The notes beneath the pieces are model-generated. The model made no database searches and was not told where the DNA came from. It saw only the letters and a program-made list of their open reading frames with translations. From positions 92,839 through 156,838 of the forward strand of contig NZ_VKNW01000010.1 of assembly GCF_007474535.1 (NCBI RefSeq): a stretch of 64,000 bases of DNA. The letters are read 5' to 3'. How positions within the stretch are numbered: the first letter of the stretch is position 1; each line of letters opens with the position of its first letter. Both the position numbers and the translations under genes were made by a program. This DNA comes from Chryseobacterium echinoideorum. GTDB lineage: Bacteria > Bacteroidota > Bacteroidia > Flavobacteriales > Weeksellaceae. Of this stretch, positions 1 to 8,342 are shown in pieces.

Positions 1-1710
1 TCTCTGGGTAGTGACATCATCCATCAACAGATCATCTCTACGCGTACTGGAAGCTACGAGATCAATCGCAGGATAAATCCGTCTGTTGGCAATTTTTCTG
101 TCCAGTTGAAGTTCCATGTTTCCTGTACCTTTGAATTCTTCAAAAATAACTTCATCCATTTTAGAACCGGTATCAATTAGAGCCGTTGCAATGATGGTTA
201 AAGATCCACCACCTTCAATTTTCCTTGCTGCTCCAAAAAATCTTTTCGGTTTATGAAGCGCATTGGCATCAACCCCACCGGAAAGCACTTTTCCGGAAGC
301 AGGAGTTACCGTATTGTAAGCTCTTGCCAATCTTGTAATAGAATCCAGAAGAATTACCACATCATGTCCGCACTCTACCATTCTTTGGGCTTTTGCCAAA
401 ACAAGATTCGCTACTTTCACATGTTTATCGGCAGCTTCATCAAAGGTAGAAGCAATTACTTCTGCATTTACGCTTCTTTCCATATCGGTTACTTCTTCAG
501 GACGTTCATCAATCAGAAGAACCATCATATAAACCTCAGGATGATTGGCAGCAATAGAATTGGCAATATCTTTCAGCAACATAGTTTTACCGGTTTTGGG
601 CTGTGCAACGATCATTGCTCTCTGACCTTTACCAATAGGGGCAAAAAGATCAACTATTCTTGTAGAGATAGTGGAATTATTTCCTGCTAAATTAAATTTC
701 TCTTCAGGAAAAAGCGGCGTAAGATATTCAAACGCAACTCTATCTTTGATGAAAGCTAAATCACGTCCGTTAACTTCAGTAGGTTTTAATAAAGAAAAAT
801 ATTTTTCACCTTCTTTAGGCAGACGTACGATTCCTTTTACGGTATCTCCGGTTTTTAAACCGAAGTTTCTGATCTGAGCAGTAGAAACATACACATCGTC
901 TGGTGAAGAAATGTAGCTGAAATCTGATGATCTCAAAAATCCGTAATTATCCGGTAAAATTTCCAGAACCCCTTCAATACTTACCATTCCGTCAAAACTG
1001 AATTCTTTTCTTGGTTCAGCTTCCTCCTGCTTTTCAGCATGTCTGTTCTGGTTGGGATTTTGATTTTGACCGGAATTTTGATTTTGATTCGGATTATTAT
1101 TGTGATTCCTGTTCTGAGAATTTCCGTTATTCGGATTTTGGTGATTTTGACCTTTTGTATTCTGAGGCTGACCTTGTGGTCTTTTCGGTCTTTCTTCTTT
1201 TGGCTGAACAGGCTGAGAATCTGTATTCACCGGAGTTTCTGTTTTCTCCTGTATTTCGGTTTCTGTTTTGGGTGTGGCAGAAACTCTTTTTCTTTTTGGT
1301 TTGGGTGCGTTTGCAGGTTTTTCTTCGGAAATCTCTTTTACTTTATCCTCTTCAGTTGCTTCAGGAGATGGGATTTCTTCATTTTTAATTTCCTTTTCCG
1401 GAACTTCCTGTGTCTCCTTTTTTTCAATTTCAGCTTCCGGAGGTGTCTTTTTAGTCGTTCTTTTGGAGGCTGTTGCTTTTCTGGAGGTAGTTTTTACCGG
1501 TTTTTCTGCAGGTTCTTCTTCTTTCTTTTCAGAAACTTCCGTAGAGTTAAAATACTCTTTCGTTACTTTTGGATTGGAAGCCTGAAAATCTAAAATAGCA
1601 AAGATTTTGTCGTTTTCATTGCTTGTTCTTGCAACCTTCACGCCCAAATCTTTCAAGATTTTAGTCAATTCCGTTACGGATTTTGACCTTAACGTTTCTA
1701 TGTTAAACAT
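1..1710 (-). CDS. rho: Transcription termination factor Rho (C-terminus cut by window edge)
   Basis: Hexameric RNA helicase that ends transcription. Translation from the ATG at 1710 gives a short N-terminal Rho helical domain ([20 protein letters not shown]), then a low-complexity segment at about residues 50-225. That segment is first Lys/Glu/Pro-rich, then Asn/Gln-rich with repeated NQNQN and GQNQ. The cold-shock RNA-binding domain follows at about 241 ([18 protein letters not shown]), then the RecA-like ATPase core with Walker A AQPKTGKT near 370 and Walker [17 protein letters not shown]. The last residues lie left of the window. The insertion is typical of Bacteroidetes Rho and explains the long open frames on the other strand at 1011-1593. 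The gene diverges from a DUF4293 gene. Identification is very secure. Confidence 0.97.
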   Translation of the reverse strand, partial: MFNIETLRSKSVTELTKILKDLGVKVARTSNENDKIFAILDFQASNPKVTKEYFNSTEVSEKKEEEPAEKPVKTTSRKATASKRTTKKTPPEAEIEKKETQEVPEKEIKNEEIPSPEATEEDKVKEISEEKPANAPKPKRKRVSATPKTETEIQEKTETPVNTDSQPVQPKEERPKRPQGQPQNTKGQNHQNPNNGNSQNRNHNNNPNQNQNSGQNQNPNQNRHAEKQEEAEPRKEFSFDGMVSIEGVLEILPDNYGFLRSSDFSYISSPDDVYVSTAQIRNFGLKTGDTVKGIVRLPKEGEKYFSLLKPTEVNGRDLAFIKDRVAFEYLTPLFPEEKFNLAGNNSTISTRIVDLFAPIGKGQRAMIVAQPKTGKTMLLKDIANSIAANHPEVYMMVLLIDERPEEVTDMERSVNAEVIASTFDEAADKHVKVANLVLAKAQRMVECGHDVVILLDSITRLARAYNTVTPASGKVLSGGVDANALHKPKRFFGAARKIEGGGSLTIIATALIDTGSKMDEVIFEEFKGTGNMELQLDRKIANRRIYPAIDLVASSTRRDDLLMDDVTTQR

Positions 1711-1789
1711 ATTTTATGTAAAAATGTAATTAATTGTGAGTAAGAAAAGTAAGTCCGGTGACTTTTGTTTTCAAGTACATTGTATATTG

Positions 1790-1820
1790 CAAATCTACAC
1801 TTATTTTTGAATTGTGCAAA
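1790..1820 (-). promoter_or_regulatory. rho promoter (TTTG / TAGATTTG)
   Basis: On the minus strand, TTTG (plus-strand 1817-1820) is followed by a 19-nt spacer and TAGATTTG (plus-strand 1790-1797). This is a full match to the Bacteroidetes -33/-7 consensus TTTG-N19-TAnnTTTG. It leaves a leader of about 75 nt before the rho start codon at 1710. No transcript data support it. Confidence 0.72.
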
Positions 1821-1836
1821 ATTTATATTATTTTTG
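1806..1836 (+). promoter_or_regulatory. Promoter for the DUF4293 gene (TTTG / TATTTTTG)
   Basis: TTTG at 1806-1809 is followed by a 19-nt spacer and TATTTTTG at 1829-1836, twenty bases before the ATG at 1856. It matches the TTTG-N19-TAnnTTTG consensus. Its -33 box lies inside the spacer of the divergent rho promoter, so the two promoters overlap. Confidence 0.7.
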
Positions 1837-1855
1837 CTTCTGAATTTTAAATTCT

Positions 1856-2245
1856 ATGCTACAAAGAATACAAACAGTTTGGATTTTACTCGCAGTTTTA
1901 GGTGCAGTATTTCTCTATATAACAGGACAGGATGTTGAGGTTTTCGGAAGTTTCCCCGTAATTGATGCGGCTTCAATTGTTCTTGTTTTAGTTGGAGCAT
2001 TCAGTTTATTCAGCTATAAAAACAGAAAAAGACAAATCATGCTCAATACATTCAGCATGATTATAAACGCTTTGTTGATTGGTATTTTGGTGTATTGGCT
2101 GCAAAATTTATCCGGAGGAATAGATTTTCCTGAGAAGGGTATTGAGCCGGTTTTTCCATCTGTTTCGGTAATTTGTTTGCTGATAGCAAATATTTTTATC
2201 AGAAAAGATGAGAGGCTCGTAAAATCTGTAGACAGACTCCGATAG
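1856..2245 (+). CDS. DUF4293 family small membrane protein
   Basis: A 129-residue integral membrane protein beginning MLQRIQTVWILLA, the typical opening of DUF4293. About four hydrophobic segments can be seen (residues 8-23, 37-52, 64-82, 100-113), ending in a basic tail. The family is almost confined to Bacteroidetes and has no known function. It is a frequent neighbour of rho, as here. A promoter lies at 1806-1836 and a terminator immediately follows, so this is a single-gene transcript. The start is fixed by promoter spacing and by the conserved family N-terminus. Confidence 0.85.
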   Translation: MLQRIQTVWILLAVLGAVFLYITGQDVEVFGSFPVIDAASIVLVLVGAFSLFSYKNRKRQIMLNTFSMIINALLIGILVYWLQNLSGGIDFPEKGIEPVFPSVSVICLLIANIFIRKDERLVKSVDRLR

Positions 2246-2269
2246 CCTAACAACGATTTTTTGAGTGAG

Positions 2270-2301
2270 AACAGCTTCTTTTTTAGGAGCTGTTTTTTTT
2301 T
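2270..2301 (+). terminator. Rho-independent terminator after DUF4293 gene
   Basis: AACAGCT (2270-2276) pairs with AGCTGTT (2288-2294). The stem extends inward through one G-U pair and is followed by a run of T. Confidence 0.85.
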
Positions 2302-2490
2302 AATTTAAAAAAAATATAGATCATTTTGAAATATCTTTTTATTTTCTAGCAACCTGCAACAATTTGCTGAAAGCTGCGACATATTTGAATTAGATAAATC
2401 TTAAGGAAAATTAACATGAGAAAAACCTCACTCCAAAACACAATAATAAAGTAAAGTTTGATTAAAAACGTCTAATCATTATATTTTAAG

Positions 2491-2498
2491 TAATTTTG
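2491..2498 (+). promoter_or_regulatory. Candidate -7 element TAATTTTG for the ABC exporter
   Basis: TAATTTTG matches TAnnTTTG and lies 17 nt before the ATG at 2516. No convincing -33 TTTG sits at the expected distance, so this is a weaker call than the rho promoters. Confidence 0.45.
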
Positions 2499-2515
2499 CT
2501 ATCCAATTTTATTGA

Positions 2516-4354
2516 ATGAACGAATATAGAAAAATATTAAAATTCGCCAAACCTCATCAAAAATACATTTACGGAAGTTTGTTTTTCAATCTCTTGTATT
2601 CGGTATTTCAGATTGCTTCTTTAGGTACAATTCTTCCTGTTTTGGGTATGCTGTTTGGTACAATAAAACCAGAGAAATATGAATCTGCCCCTGTCTATTC
2701 AGGTGATATTCTGGATTTGTTTTCATACCTCAAAGACTATTCCAACTATTATATTCAGACTTTAGTTTCCGATTACGGAGCTCTTAAAGTTCTGGCATGG
2801 CTTTGCATCGTCACTGCATTTATGTTTTTTCTGAGAAATGTCTTCAGATATTTAGGATCTTTTCTTTTGATTAATTACCGTGTGGGAGTTACCAAAGATC
2901 TTAGAGGCGAAATGTACAGAAAAGTATTATCGTTGCCTGTTTCCTTTTTTACCGACAGCCGAAAAGGTGATATGATGTCTCGGATGTCGAATGATGTAGG
3001 TGATGTAGAAGGGAATATTTTAGGAAGCTTAGTTGAGCTCATCAATGCTCCTTTCATGTTAATAAGCACATTGATAACCCTATTTTGGTTAAGTCCTGAA
3101 ATGACGCTTTTCTCTCTTTTGGTTTTACCTGTAATGGGAACTTTAATTGCTTTGATTGGTAAAAGCCTGAAAAAAGATTCGCATGAAGCTCAACACGAAA
3201 TGGGAACCATATTTTCTATCGTTGATGAGACTTTGAAATCATCAAAGGTGATAAAAATTTTTAGTGCAGAGAAAATCATGAATTCCAGATTTATGGGTTC
3301 TATGCAAAAGTGGATCAACAGTTCTATCAGATTAGGAAGAAAGAAAGAATTAGCCTCTCCTATGAGCGAGTTTCTGGGTTCTGTAACTTTTCTGATTATT
3401 GCATGGTACGGCGGAAAGCAAATTATTGTAGATAAAAGCATTTCTCCTGCAGACTTTCTTGTATTTCTAGGCATTTTCTTCCAGATATTACCTCCGGTAA
3501 AAACCTTATCCTCTTCTATTTCTAATGTACAGAAAGGCGAAGCTTCACTTAAAAGAGTTCTGGAAATTCTGGAAGCTGATGTAAAAATTGAGGAAATTGC
3601 AGAACCTGTCTCTATTTCTACGTTGAATAATCATATTGAGTTTAAAGACATCGGTTTTTATTATGATAAATCTAATTTAATTTTAAAGAACTTTAATCTT
3701 ACGATTCCTAAAGGAAAAACAGTTGCCCTTGTCGGACAAAGCGGAAGCGGAAAAACTACCATTGCCAATCTTCTTGCAAGATTTTATGATGTTTCCGAAG
3801 GTCAGATTTTAATAGATGACACGGATATCAAACACTTGAAACTTAAAGAATACAGAAAACTTCTGGGTATGGTTACTCAGGAATCTGTTTTATTCAACGA
3901 TACGGTTTACAATAATATTCTGATGGGGAAACCCGAAGCGACAAGAGATGAAGTGATTGCCGCTGCTAAAATTGCGAATGCGGATACTTTTATTTCACAG
4001 CTTCCTAATAGTTATGAAACCAATATCGGAGATGACGGCGGAAAACTTTCCGGTGGCCAGAAACAACGGGTTTCTATCGCAAGAGCTGTTCTTAAAAATC
4101 CGCCGATTATGATTTTAGACGAAGCAACTTCTGCTTTGGATACAGAATCTGAAAAATTTGTGCAGGATGCCTTGGAAAAAATGATGGAAAACCGTACATC
4201 ACTGGTTATTGCTCACCGACTTTCAACCATTCAGAAAGCTGACTGGATTGTCGTAATGGAAAAAGGTGATATCGTGGAACAGGGAAGTCATCAAGAGCTA
4301 ATGGCTCAAAAAGGTGTTTACCATAAATTGGTGGAACTTCAGAATTTTGACTAA
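2516..4354 (+). CDS. ABC exporter, fused permease and ATPase (MsbA-like)
   Basis: A 612-residue half-transporter expected to work as a homodimer in the inner membrane. The N-terminal half (about 1-330) holds around six transmembrane helices of the ABC type 1 exporter fold. The C-terminal nucleotide-binding domain has Walker A GQSGSGKTT near residue 405, signature LSGGQKQR near 510, Walker B IMILDEATSALD near 532 and the H-loop IAHRLS near 563, all intact. Flavobacterial proteins of this type are usually called MsbA or lipid A/peptide exporters. The true substrate cannot be read from sequence. A DUF1801 gene follows 15 nt later and the two probably share a transcript. Confidence 0.92.
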   Translation: MNEYRKILKFAKPHQKYIYGSLFFNLLYSVFQIASLGTILPVLGMLFGTIKPEKYESAPVYSGDILDLFSYLKDYSNYYIQTLVSDYGALKVLAWLCIVTAFMFFLRNVFRYLGSFLLINYRVGVTKDLRGEMYRKVLSLPVSFFTDSRKGDMMSRMSNDVGDVEGNILGSLVELINAPFMLISTLITLFWLSPEMTLFSLLVLPVMGTLIALIGKSLKKDSHEAQHEMGTIFSIVDETLKSSKVIKIFSAEKIMNSRFMGSMQKWINSSIRLGRKKELASPMSEFLGSVTFLIIAWYGGKQIIVDKSISPADFLVFLGIFFQILPPVKTLSSSISNVQKGEASLKRVLEILEADVKIEEIAEPVSISTLNNHIEFKDIGFYYDKSNLILKNFNLTIPKGKTVALVGQSGSGKTTIANLLARFYDVSEGQILIDDTDIKHLKLKEYRKLLGMVTQESVLFNDTVYNNILMGKPEATRDEVIAAAKIANADTFISQLPNSYETNIGDDGGKLSGGQKQRVSIARAVLKNPPIMILDEATSALDTESEKFVQDALEKMMENRTSLVIAHRLSTIQKADWIVVMEKGDIVEQGSHQELMAQKGVYHKLVELQNFD

Positions 4355-4369
4355 AGATTATTTATTAAA

Positions 4370-4717
4370 ATGAATCCTATACAAGAATACTTCTACAAAA
4401 TCAGTGAGCCTGAAAGAAGTATTCTTTTGTTTTTAAGAAAGAAAATTCTGGAATCTGATACGGAAAACATTACCGAAACATTCAGCTTTGGTCTTCCTTT
4501 TTTCAAGTATAAAAAGAAGATGCTCTGCTATTTTTATTTCAGCAAAAAGCATAAAAAACATTACATCAGCTTTTATCATGGCGATAGGCTGGACTATCCT
4601 GAACTCATTAGTGAAGGAAGAAAAAAGTTTAAAATCCTTTTAATTGAAGAAAGTGCCGATTTGCCTTTGGAGTTGATTTTGAATATTATTGAAGAAGTGA
4701 AGAAATATATACGGTAA
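4370..4717 (+). CDS. DUF1801 domain-containing protein
   Basis: A 115-residue soluble protein starting MNPIQEYFYKISEPERS. It has the DUF1801 (YdhG-like) layout: an N-terminal helical pair, the TFSFGLPFFKYKKKMLCYF strand region, and the HYISFYHG segment near residues 64-71. The family is small, cytosolic and of unknown biochemical role. It lies 15 nt behind the ABC exporter and directly before a strong terminator, so it is probably the last gene of a two-gene operon. Confidence 0.8.
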   Translation: MNPIQEYFYKISEPERSILLFLRKKILESDTENITETFSFGLPFFKYKKKMLCYFYFSKKHKKHYISFYHGDRLDYPELISEGRKKFKILLIEESADLPLELILNIIEEVKKYIR

Positions 4718-4720
4718 GAA

Positions 4721-4758
4721 AAATCCTCTCTAAATTATTCGGAGGATTTGTTTTTTTT
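4721..4758 (+). terminator. Rho-independent terminator after DUF1801 gene
   Basis: AAATCCTC (4721-4728) pairs perfectly with GAGGATTT (4742-4749), followed by G and eight T. Confidence 0.9.
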
Positions 4759-4763
4759 AATAG

Positions 4764-5006
4764 TTCTATTTTCTCAATACTGTCAGAGATACAATTGATA
4801 AGATTACAAAATTTTTAGATAAAGGCTTTACAGATTTATTACCTGATGAATGTATAAATTTTGTGAACAACGAAATCAGTGGCGGAAACGACGGTTATAT
4901 TAACAACAACCTCCCGGACAAGCTTATTGAGCAGTATGAAGAACGCATCAAAGAGCTGAAAGAGCAGGTAGAATACTGGAAGAACAAAAGCGAAAGCAGT
5001 AAGTAA
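4764..5006 (+). pseudogene. Remnant of an XRE-type regulator (C-terminal part only)
   Basis: An open frame of 80 codons between TAG at 4761 and TAA at 5004, with no in-frame ATG or usable start. The translation reads like coding sequence: DTIDKITKFLDKGFTDLLPD, then a NNNLPDKLIEQYEERIKELK coiled-coil tail ending YWKNKSESSK. This is the layout of the last helix of an XRE helix-turn-helix domain, an Asn-rich linker and a C-terminal coiled coil. The intact XRE gene at 12864-13241 has the same organisation. The DNA-binding half is missing and a terminator sits where it should be, so a deletion is the likely origin. Only the family, not the function, can be inferred. Confidence 0.6.
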
Positions 5007-5024
5007 ATTCCGTTCAAAAAAATT

Positions 5025-5471
5025 TCAGCTGTTGATAGTTTTGTTTTTCAACATTTGCTTCCTATAATAAAACAACGGCACAATCAGCAAAAGAATCAAC
5101 GGCTGAATGACGAACCGTCTCATGTAAAAAGAGAAAAGATAGCCTATTTCAAAACGGTTGTGGATACAGAATAAGTATATCGGGAAGGTAATCAGAAAAA
5201 TTATCGTAATCAATACAGCTCCCTGCATAGTCCATGCTTTATTTTTAAATAAAAACTGAACAATAACACAGGAAAAAAACAGATTCAGAATAAACCTGAA
5301 GATATAATGAGTGATCAGCCTACCCCAGACAAATTCGGGAAATACCACAGTCTGGTCAGCCTTATGAAAATATTCCAGAAAAGGATCATAGAAGATCTTG
5401 TCTTCAAGCATTCTCACACCTACAAGACCACAAAATCCTACAATAACGAAAAACCAGCTAAGAATTTTCAT
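5025..5471 (-). CDS. Exosortase F system-associated membrane protein
   Basis: A 148-residue membrane protein with about four hydrophobic helices (residues 1-17, 54-73, 81-100, 117-138). It matches the flavobacterial protein always found beside exosortase XrtF. Its ATG lies 14 nt inside the 3' end of xrtF, so the two are translationally coupled. The partner's role is unknown; by context it assists XrtF in processing or anchoring surface proteins. No predicted substrate lies nearby. Confidence 0.82.
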   Translation of the reverse strand: MKILSWFFVIVGFCGLVGVRMLEDKIFYDPFLEYFHKADQTVVFPEFVWGRLITHYIFRFILNLFFSCVIVQFLFKNKAWTMQGAVLITIIFLITFPIYLFCIHNRFEIGYLFSFYMRRFVIQPLILLLIVPLFYYRKQMLKNKTINS

Positions 5472-5988
5472 TTTTTAAAGCGTAAAATTTAATCCAGACC
5501 AGCCACAAAATAACCACACTTCCGTAAATAACCGCCGGAAAAAAATAATCGTGAGCCATTTTTCCATAACTGCTGTAATCACTATTAATGACGTTGAGTC
5601 CTACAATACGAAGTACATTCATCACATAAAGTAAAATCAGACTTATTCCTGCAAAAACGAAAGTTTTAGTTCCTTTATAAAAAGCAAAAATAAACGCTAA
5701 AAACAAAATAAGAATAGATATTGCATTGCAGCCTTCTACCATTCTGCTTACGGCGGTTGTTCTGATATAAAACCATATCTGCTGTTTGGGAATATCATCA
5801 TAAAATGATGTTTTGAAACCCAAAGCTTCCTGAACAATCCGAACGTGATCCGCAATCATACGAGAATAAGGATCTAAGCCCGAATCTTTAAAACTGTTCA
5901 GATAAAACTGATAGGCAAAAAGCAACACCAGATAAATAATGATGAAGCGTAACAGAATTCCCAAAACAGGTTTAAAATCCTTTAGCAT
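5458..5988 (-). CDS. xrtF: Exosortase family protein XrtF
   Basis: A membrane-embedded cysteine transpeptidase-like enzyme of the exosortase/archaeosortase family. Counted from MLKDFKPV, the family triad is visible: Cys87 in VEGCNAIS, Arg127 in NVLRIVG and His146 in MAHDYFFP, each at a membrane-helix boundary. The protein has about 176 residues. I prefer the start at 5988 over the upstream ATG at 6015: the intervening MNPNFYICI is poorly conserved-looking, and a TATATTTG box on the minus strand (plus-strand 5993-6000) lies between the two. The family processes proteins bearing a C-terminal sorting tail. It overlaps its partner gene by 14 nt. Confidence 0.88.
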   Translation of the reverse strand: MLKDFKPVLGILLRFIIIYLVLLFAYQFYLNSFKDSGLDPYSRMIADHVRIVQEALGFKTSFYDDIPKQQIWFYIRTTAVSRMVEGCNAISILILFLAFIFAFYKGTKTFVFAGISLILLYVMNVLRIVGLNVINSDYSSYGKMAHDYFFPAVIYGSVVILWLVWIKFYALKNENS

Positions 5989-6020
5989 GATGCAAATATA
6001 AAAATTAGGATTCAAATTAG

Positions 6021-6028
6021 TATATTTG
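6021..6028 (+). promoter_or_regulatory. Candidate -7 element TATATTTG for the kinase gene
   Basis: TATATTTG lies 10 nt before the ATG at 6039. A divergent TATATTTG lies on the minus strand at 5993-6000 for xrtF. Neither has a well-spaced -33 TTTG. Confidence 0.45.
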
Positions 6029-6038
6029 TTTCAGTATT

Positions 6039-7058
6039 ATGATATTAGAACGCGCAAAATTATTCTTCGAAAATTATGATGATGAAAAATCTTCCCGCTT
6101 TGTCTCTTTGGCGCAAAGCGGTTCAGCGAGAGTCAATTTTATAGCAGAAAACTCAACAGGCACATCCATCATCACTTATAATGAGAACATCCGGGAGAAT
6201 GAGAGTTTTATCTATTTTTCGGAAGTTTTTACACAATCAGAACTCAACACTCCAAAAATTTACGCAGTTTCGGAAGACCGGACGATGTATATTCAGGAAT
6301 TTATGGGAAAAAACACATTATCTGAAATAATTGCGGAACAAGGAATGTCTGAAAATGTACAGTCTCTTATAATGCAATCTCTGGAAAAACTTTTTATACT
6401 TCAGACAAAAACGGATGGCAAAATAGACTTCGCCAAAACTTTTGAATACGAACGTTATGATGAATTACCGGTGCTGCATGATTTATACTATTTCAAAAAT
6501 TTTGTTGCAGATATTTTGGAACTTGAATATCACAAATCATCACTTCTGAAAGAATTTAAAAAAATTGTTATCCTTATTGAAAGTCTGGAACCGAAAGGTT
6601 TAATGCTTCGTGACTTTCAGTCGAGAAACATTATGGTAAATAACCAGAATGAAGTTTCGTTTATTGATTATCAGTCGGCAATGAAAGGTCCACTGATGTA
6701 TGATGTGATTTCGTTCCTGTTTCAGGCTAAAGCTAATTTACCTGAAAACTTTAAAAATAAAATGCTCGAATATTATATTCAATTGTTTAAAAATAAGGGC
6801 ATTCAAACTCAACTAAAAAACTCGATAAAACCAATTCAAATGATGAGATATCTTCAGGTATTGGGAGCTTATGGTTTTCGGGGATTAGTTCAAAAGAAAC
6901 AGCATTTCATTTCAAGCATTGAAAAAGGGATAGACAATATTACAGAACTTGCTCAAAGCTGGGAAATGATGAACGATTTCCCTGAACTTAAAAAAGTAAT
7001 TGAACAACTAAATTTAGAGAAAACTAAATCTAAAATAAAAGAAATATTAAACCATTAA
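6039..7058 (+). CDS. APH-family sugar kinase, AmgK-like
   Basis: A 339-residue phosphotransferase of the aminoglycoside phosphotransferase/choline kinase fold. The catalytic loop LRDFQSRNIM (residues about 190-199) and the metal-binding FIDYQSAMKGPLMYDV are clear. The QSRN/DYQSA variant is typical of cytosolic AmgK-type kinases that phosphorylate N-acetylmuramate or GlcNAc at C1. The MurU-like nucleotidyltransferase at 7622 would use such a product, so a role in peptidoglycan sugar salvage is a reasonable inference. The RapZ-domain gene lies between them. Antibiotic resistance is unlikely given this context. Confidence 0.78.
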   Translation: MILERAKLFFENYDDEKSSRFVSLAQSGSARVNFIAENSTGTSIITYNENIRENESFIYFSEVFTQSELNTPKIYAVSEDRTMYIQEFMGKNTLSEIIAEQGMSENVQSLIMQSLEKLFILQTKTDGKIDFAKTFEYERYDELPVLHDLYYFKNFVADILELEYHKSSLLKEFKKIVILIESLEPKGLMLRDFQSRNIMVNNQNEVSFIDYQSAMKGPLMYDVISFLFQAKANLPENFKNKMLEYYIQLFKNKGIQTQLKNSIKPIQMMRYLQVLGAYGFRGLVQKKQHFISSIEKGIDNITELAQSWEMMNDFPELKKVIEQLNLEKTKSKIKEILNH

Positions 7059-7140
7059 GTTACATTTAAGGAATAAAAAAATGAAGCTTTATGACGAAGA
7101 AACCTTAATGGTCAAAAATTAAAATTATTAAACAACAAAT

Positions 7141-7551
7141 ATGCTGCACATAGACATCCATAGTTTTTCCTATAAAAAAGGAGGAATTCCAAAAGATGAA
7201 ACAGGAAACGGAGGCGGATTTACTTTCGATTGCCGGGGAATCTTGAATCCCGGAAGAGTTGAAGAATATAAAATCCAGACCGGAAATGACATCGGAGTAC
7301 AGGAATATCTGGAAACCAAAACAGAAATGCCCCAATTTTTAGAACTTATTAAAAGTCTGGTTTCCATTACGATTGATAATTATCTGGAAAGAGGTTTCGA
7401 AAACCTGCAGATCAATTTCGGATGTACAGGCGGACAGCACAGATCAGTATATTCAGCCATAAAAATCACTCATTTCATTGAAGAAAAGTATGGTGATAAA
7501 ATTGAGATCAGCCTGCATCATGACGAGCAGCACCAACTTAATCATCAATAA
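7141..7551 (+). CDS. Stand-alone RapZ C-terminal domain protein
   Basis: A 136-residue protein corresponding only to the C-terminal domain of RNase adapter RapZ/YvcJ. Signature stretches are SFSYKKGGIP, FDCRGILNPGR and FGCTGGQHRSVYSA. The N-terminal P-loop kinase domain of full-length RapZ is absent. In enterobacteria the C-terminal domain senses glucosamine-6-phosphate and binds RNA partners. Here it lies between a predicted amino-sugar kinase and a nucleotidyltransferase, which suggests a related sensing or catalytic role with amino sugars (inference). Spacing of 82 and 70 nt to its neighbours is loose but all three are co-directional. Confidence 0.85.
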   Translation: MLHIDIHSFSYKKGGIPKDETGNGGGFTFDCRGILNPGRVEEYKIQTGNDIGVQEYLETKTEMPQFLELIKSLVSITIDNYLERGFENLQINFGCTGGQHRSVYSAIKITHFIEEKYGDKIEISLHHDEQHQLNHQ

Positions 7552-7621
7552 TGATTGATAAATTAAATGATTTTAGAAATCTAATGGTCAATCATCGTTC
7601 ATCACTTATCAACAATCAATA

Positions 7622-8335
7622 ATGAAAGCATTAATTTTTGCAGCAGGAAAAGGAACACGTCTCAAGCCATTTACAGATTATCACCCCAAAGCTTTAGCAA
7701 AGGTAAACGGCGTGGCTCTTCTGGAAAGAAATATTAATTATCTCAAAAGCTTTGGGATTACTGATTTTGTGATTAATATTCATCATTTCGGAGATCAGAT
7801 TTTTCAGTTTCTGAAAGAAAATAATAATTTTAACTGCAATATTGAAATTTCAGATGAAACCGGTGAACTTCTTGAAACGGGCGGCGGTCTTGTTTTTGCC
7901 AAAAAATTCCTGAATCATGGTGAAGATTTTCTCATTATGAATGCTGATATTTTAACGGATATCAATATCAACGAATTTGTTAAATACCATAAAAAAATTA
8001 AAGATTTTGCTACCTTAGCGGTTTCAGACAGAGAAAGTTCACGAAAATTACTGTTCAATGAGGATTTGGTTTTACGCGGTTGGCTGAATGTTCAAACTGG
8101 CGAACAGCGTCTTGCAGAATTTAACAAAGGATTCAAACCCCTCGCTTTCAGCGGAGTACATTGCATTAATCCTATTATTTTTGACAAGATTAAAAGAACC
8201 GGAAAATTTTCTGTAATGGAAGAATATCTGGATCTGATGAATACCGAGAAAATTCACGGATATGTGCACAGCAATATTTTGATAGATGTCGGAAGACCTG
8301 AATCTGTTGTGGAAGCTGAAAAATATTTTAAATAA
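7622..8335 (+). CDS. MurU-like sugar-1-phosphate nucleotidyltransferase
   Basis: A 237-residue nucleotidyltransferase. The N-terminus MKALIFAAGKGTRLKPFT carries the nucleotide-binding GxGTRL(x)PxT loop, followed by KALAKVNG with the conserved lysine. MNADILTD near residue 105 supplies the metal-binding aspartate. Length and sequence fit MurU, which makes UDP-MurNAc from MurNAc-1-phosphate, better than longer glucose- or mannose-1-phosphate enzymes. With the AmgK-like kinase it would form the anabolic cell-wall recycling route. A LOG-family gene follows 7 nt later. Confidence 0.82.
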   Translation: MKALIFAAGKGTRLKPFTDYHPKALAKVNGVALLERNINYLKSFGITDFVINIHHFGDQIFQFLKENNNFNCNIEISDETGELLETGGGLVFAKKFLNHGEDFLIMNADILTDININEFVKYHKKIKDFATLAVSDRESSRKLLFNEDLVLRGWLNVQTGEQRLAEFNKGFKPLAFSGVHCINPIIFDKIKRTGKFSVMEEYLDLMNTEKIHGYVHSNILIDVGRPESVVEAEKYFK

Positions 8336-8342
8336 CTGAACG

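Noticed and set aside
1011..1593. Three long overlapping plus-strand frames opposite rho
   Set aside because: They mirror the low-complexity Lys/Glu/Pro- and Asn/Gln-rich part of Rho. They encode Phe/Ser-rich nonsense, have no promoter and no family likeness.
6039..7058. Aminoglycoside resistance kinase
   Set aside because: The fold is shared, but the neighbouring MurU-like and RapZ-domain genes and the QSRN/DYQSA motifs fit an amino-sugar kinase better.
7081..7122. Thirteen-codon ORF (MKLYDEETLMVKN) between the kinase and RapZ-domain genes
   Set aside because: It is too short to judge and has no separate promoter or terminator. It is probably chance in an A/T-rich spacer.
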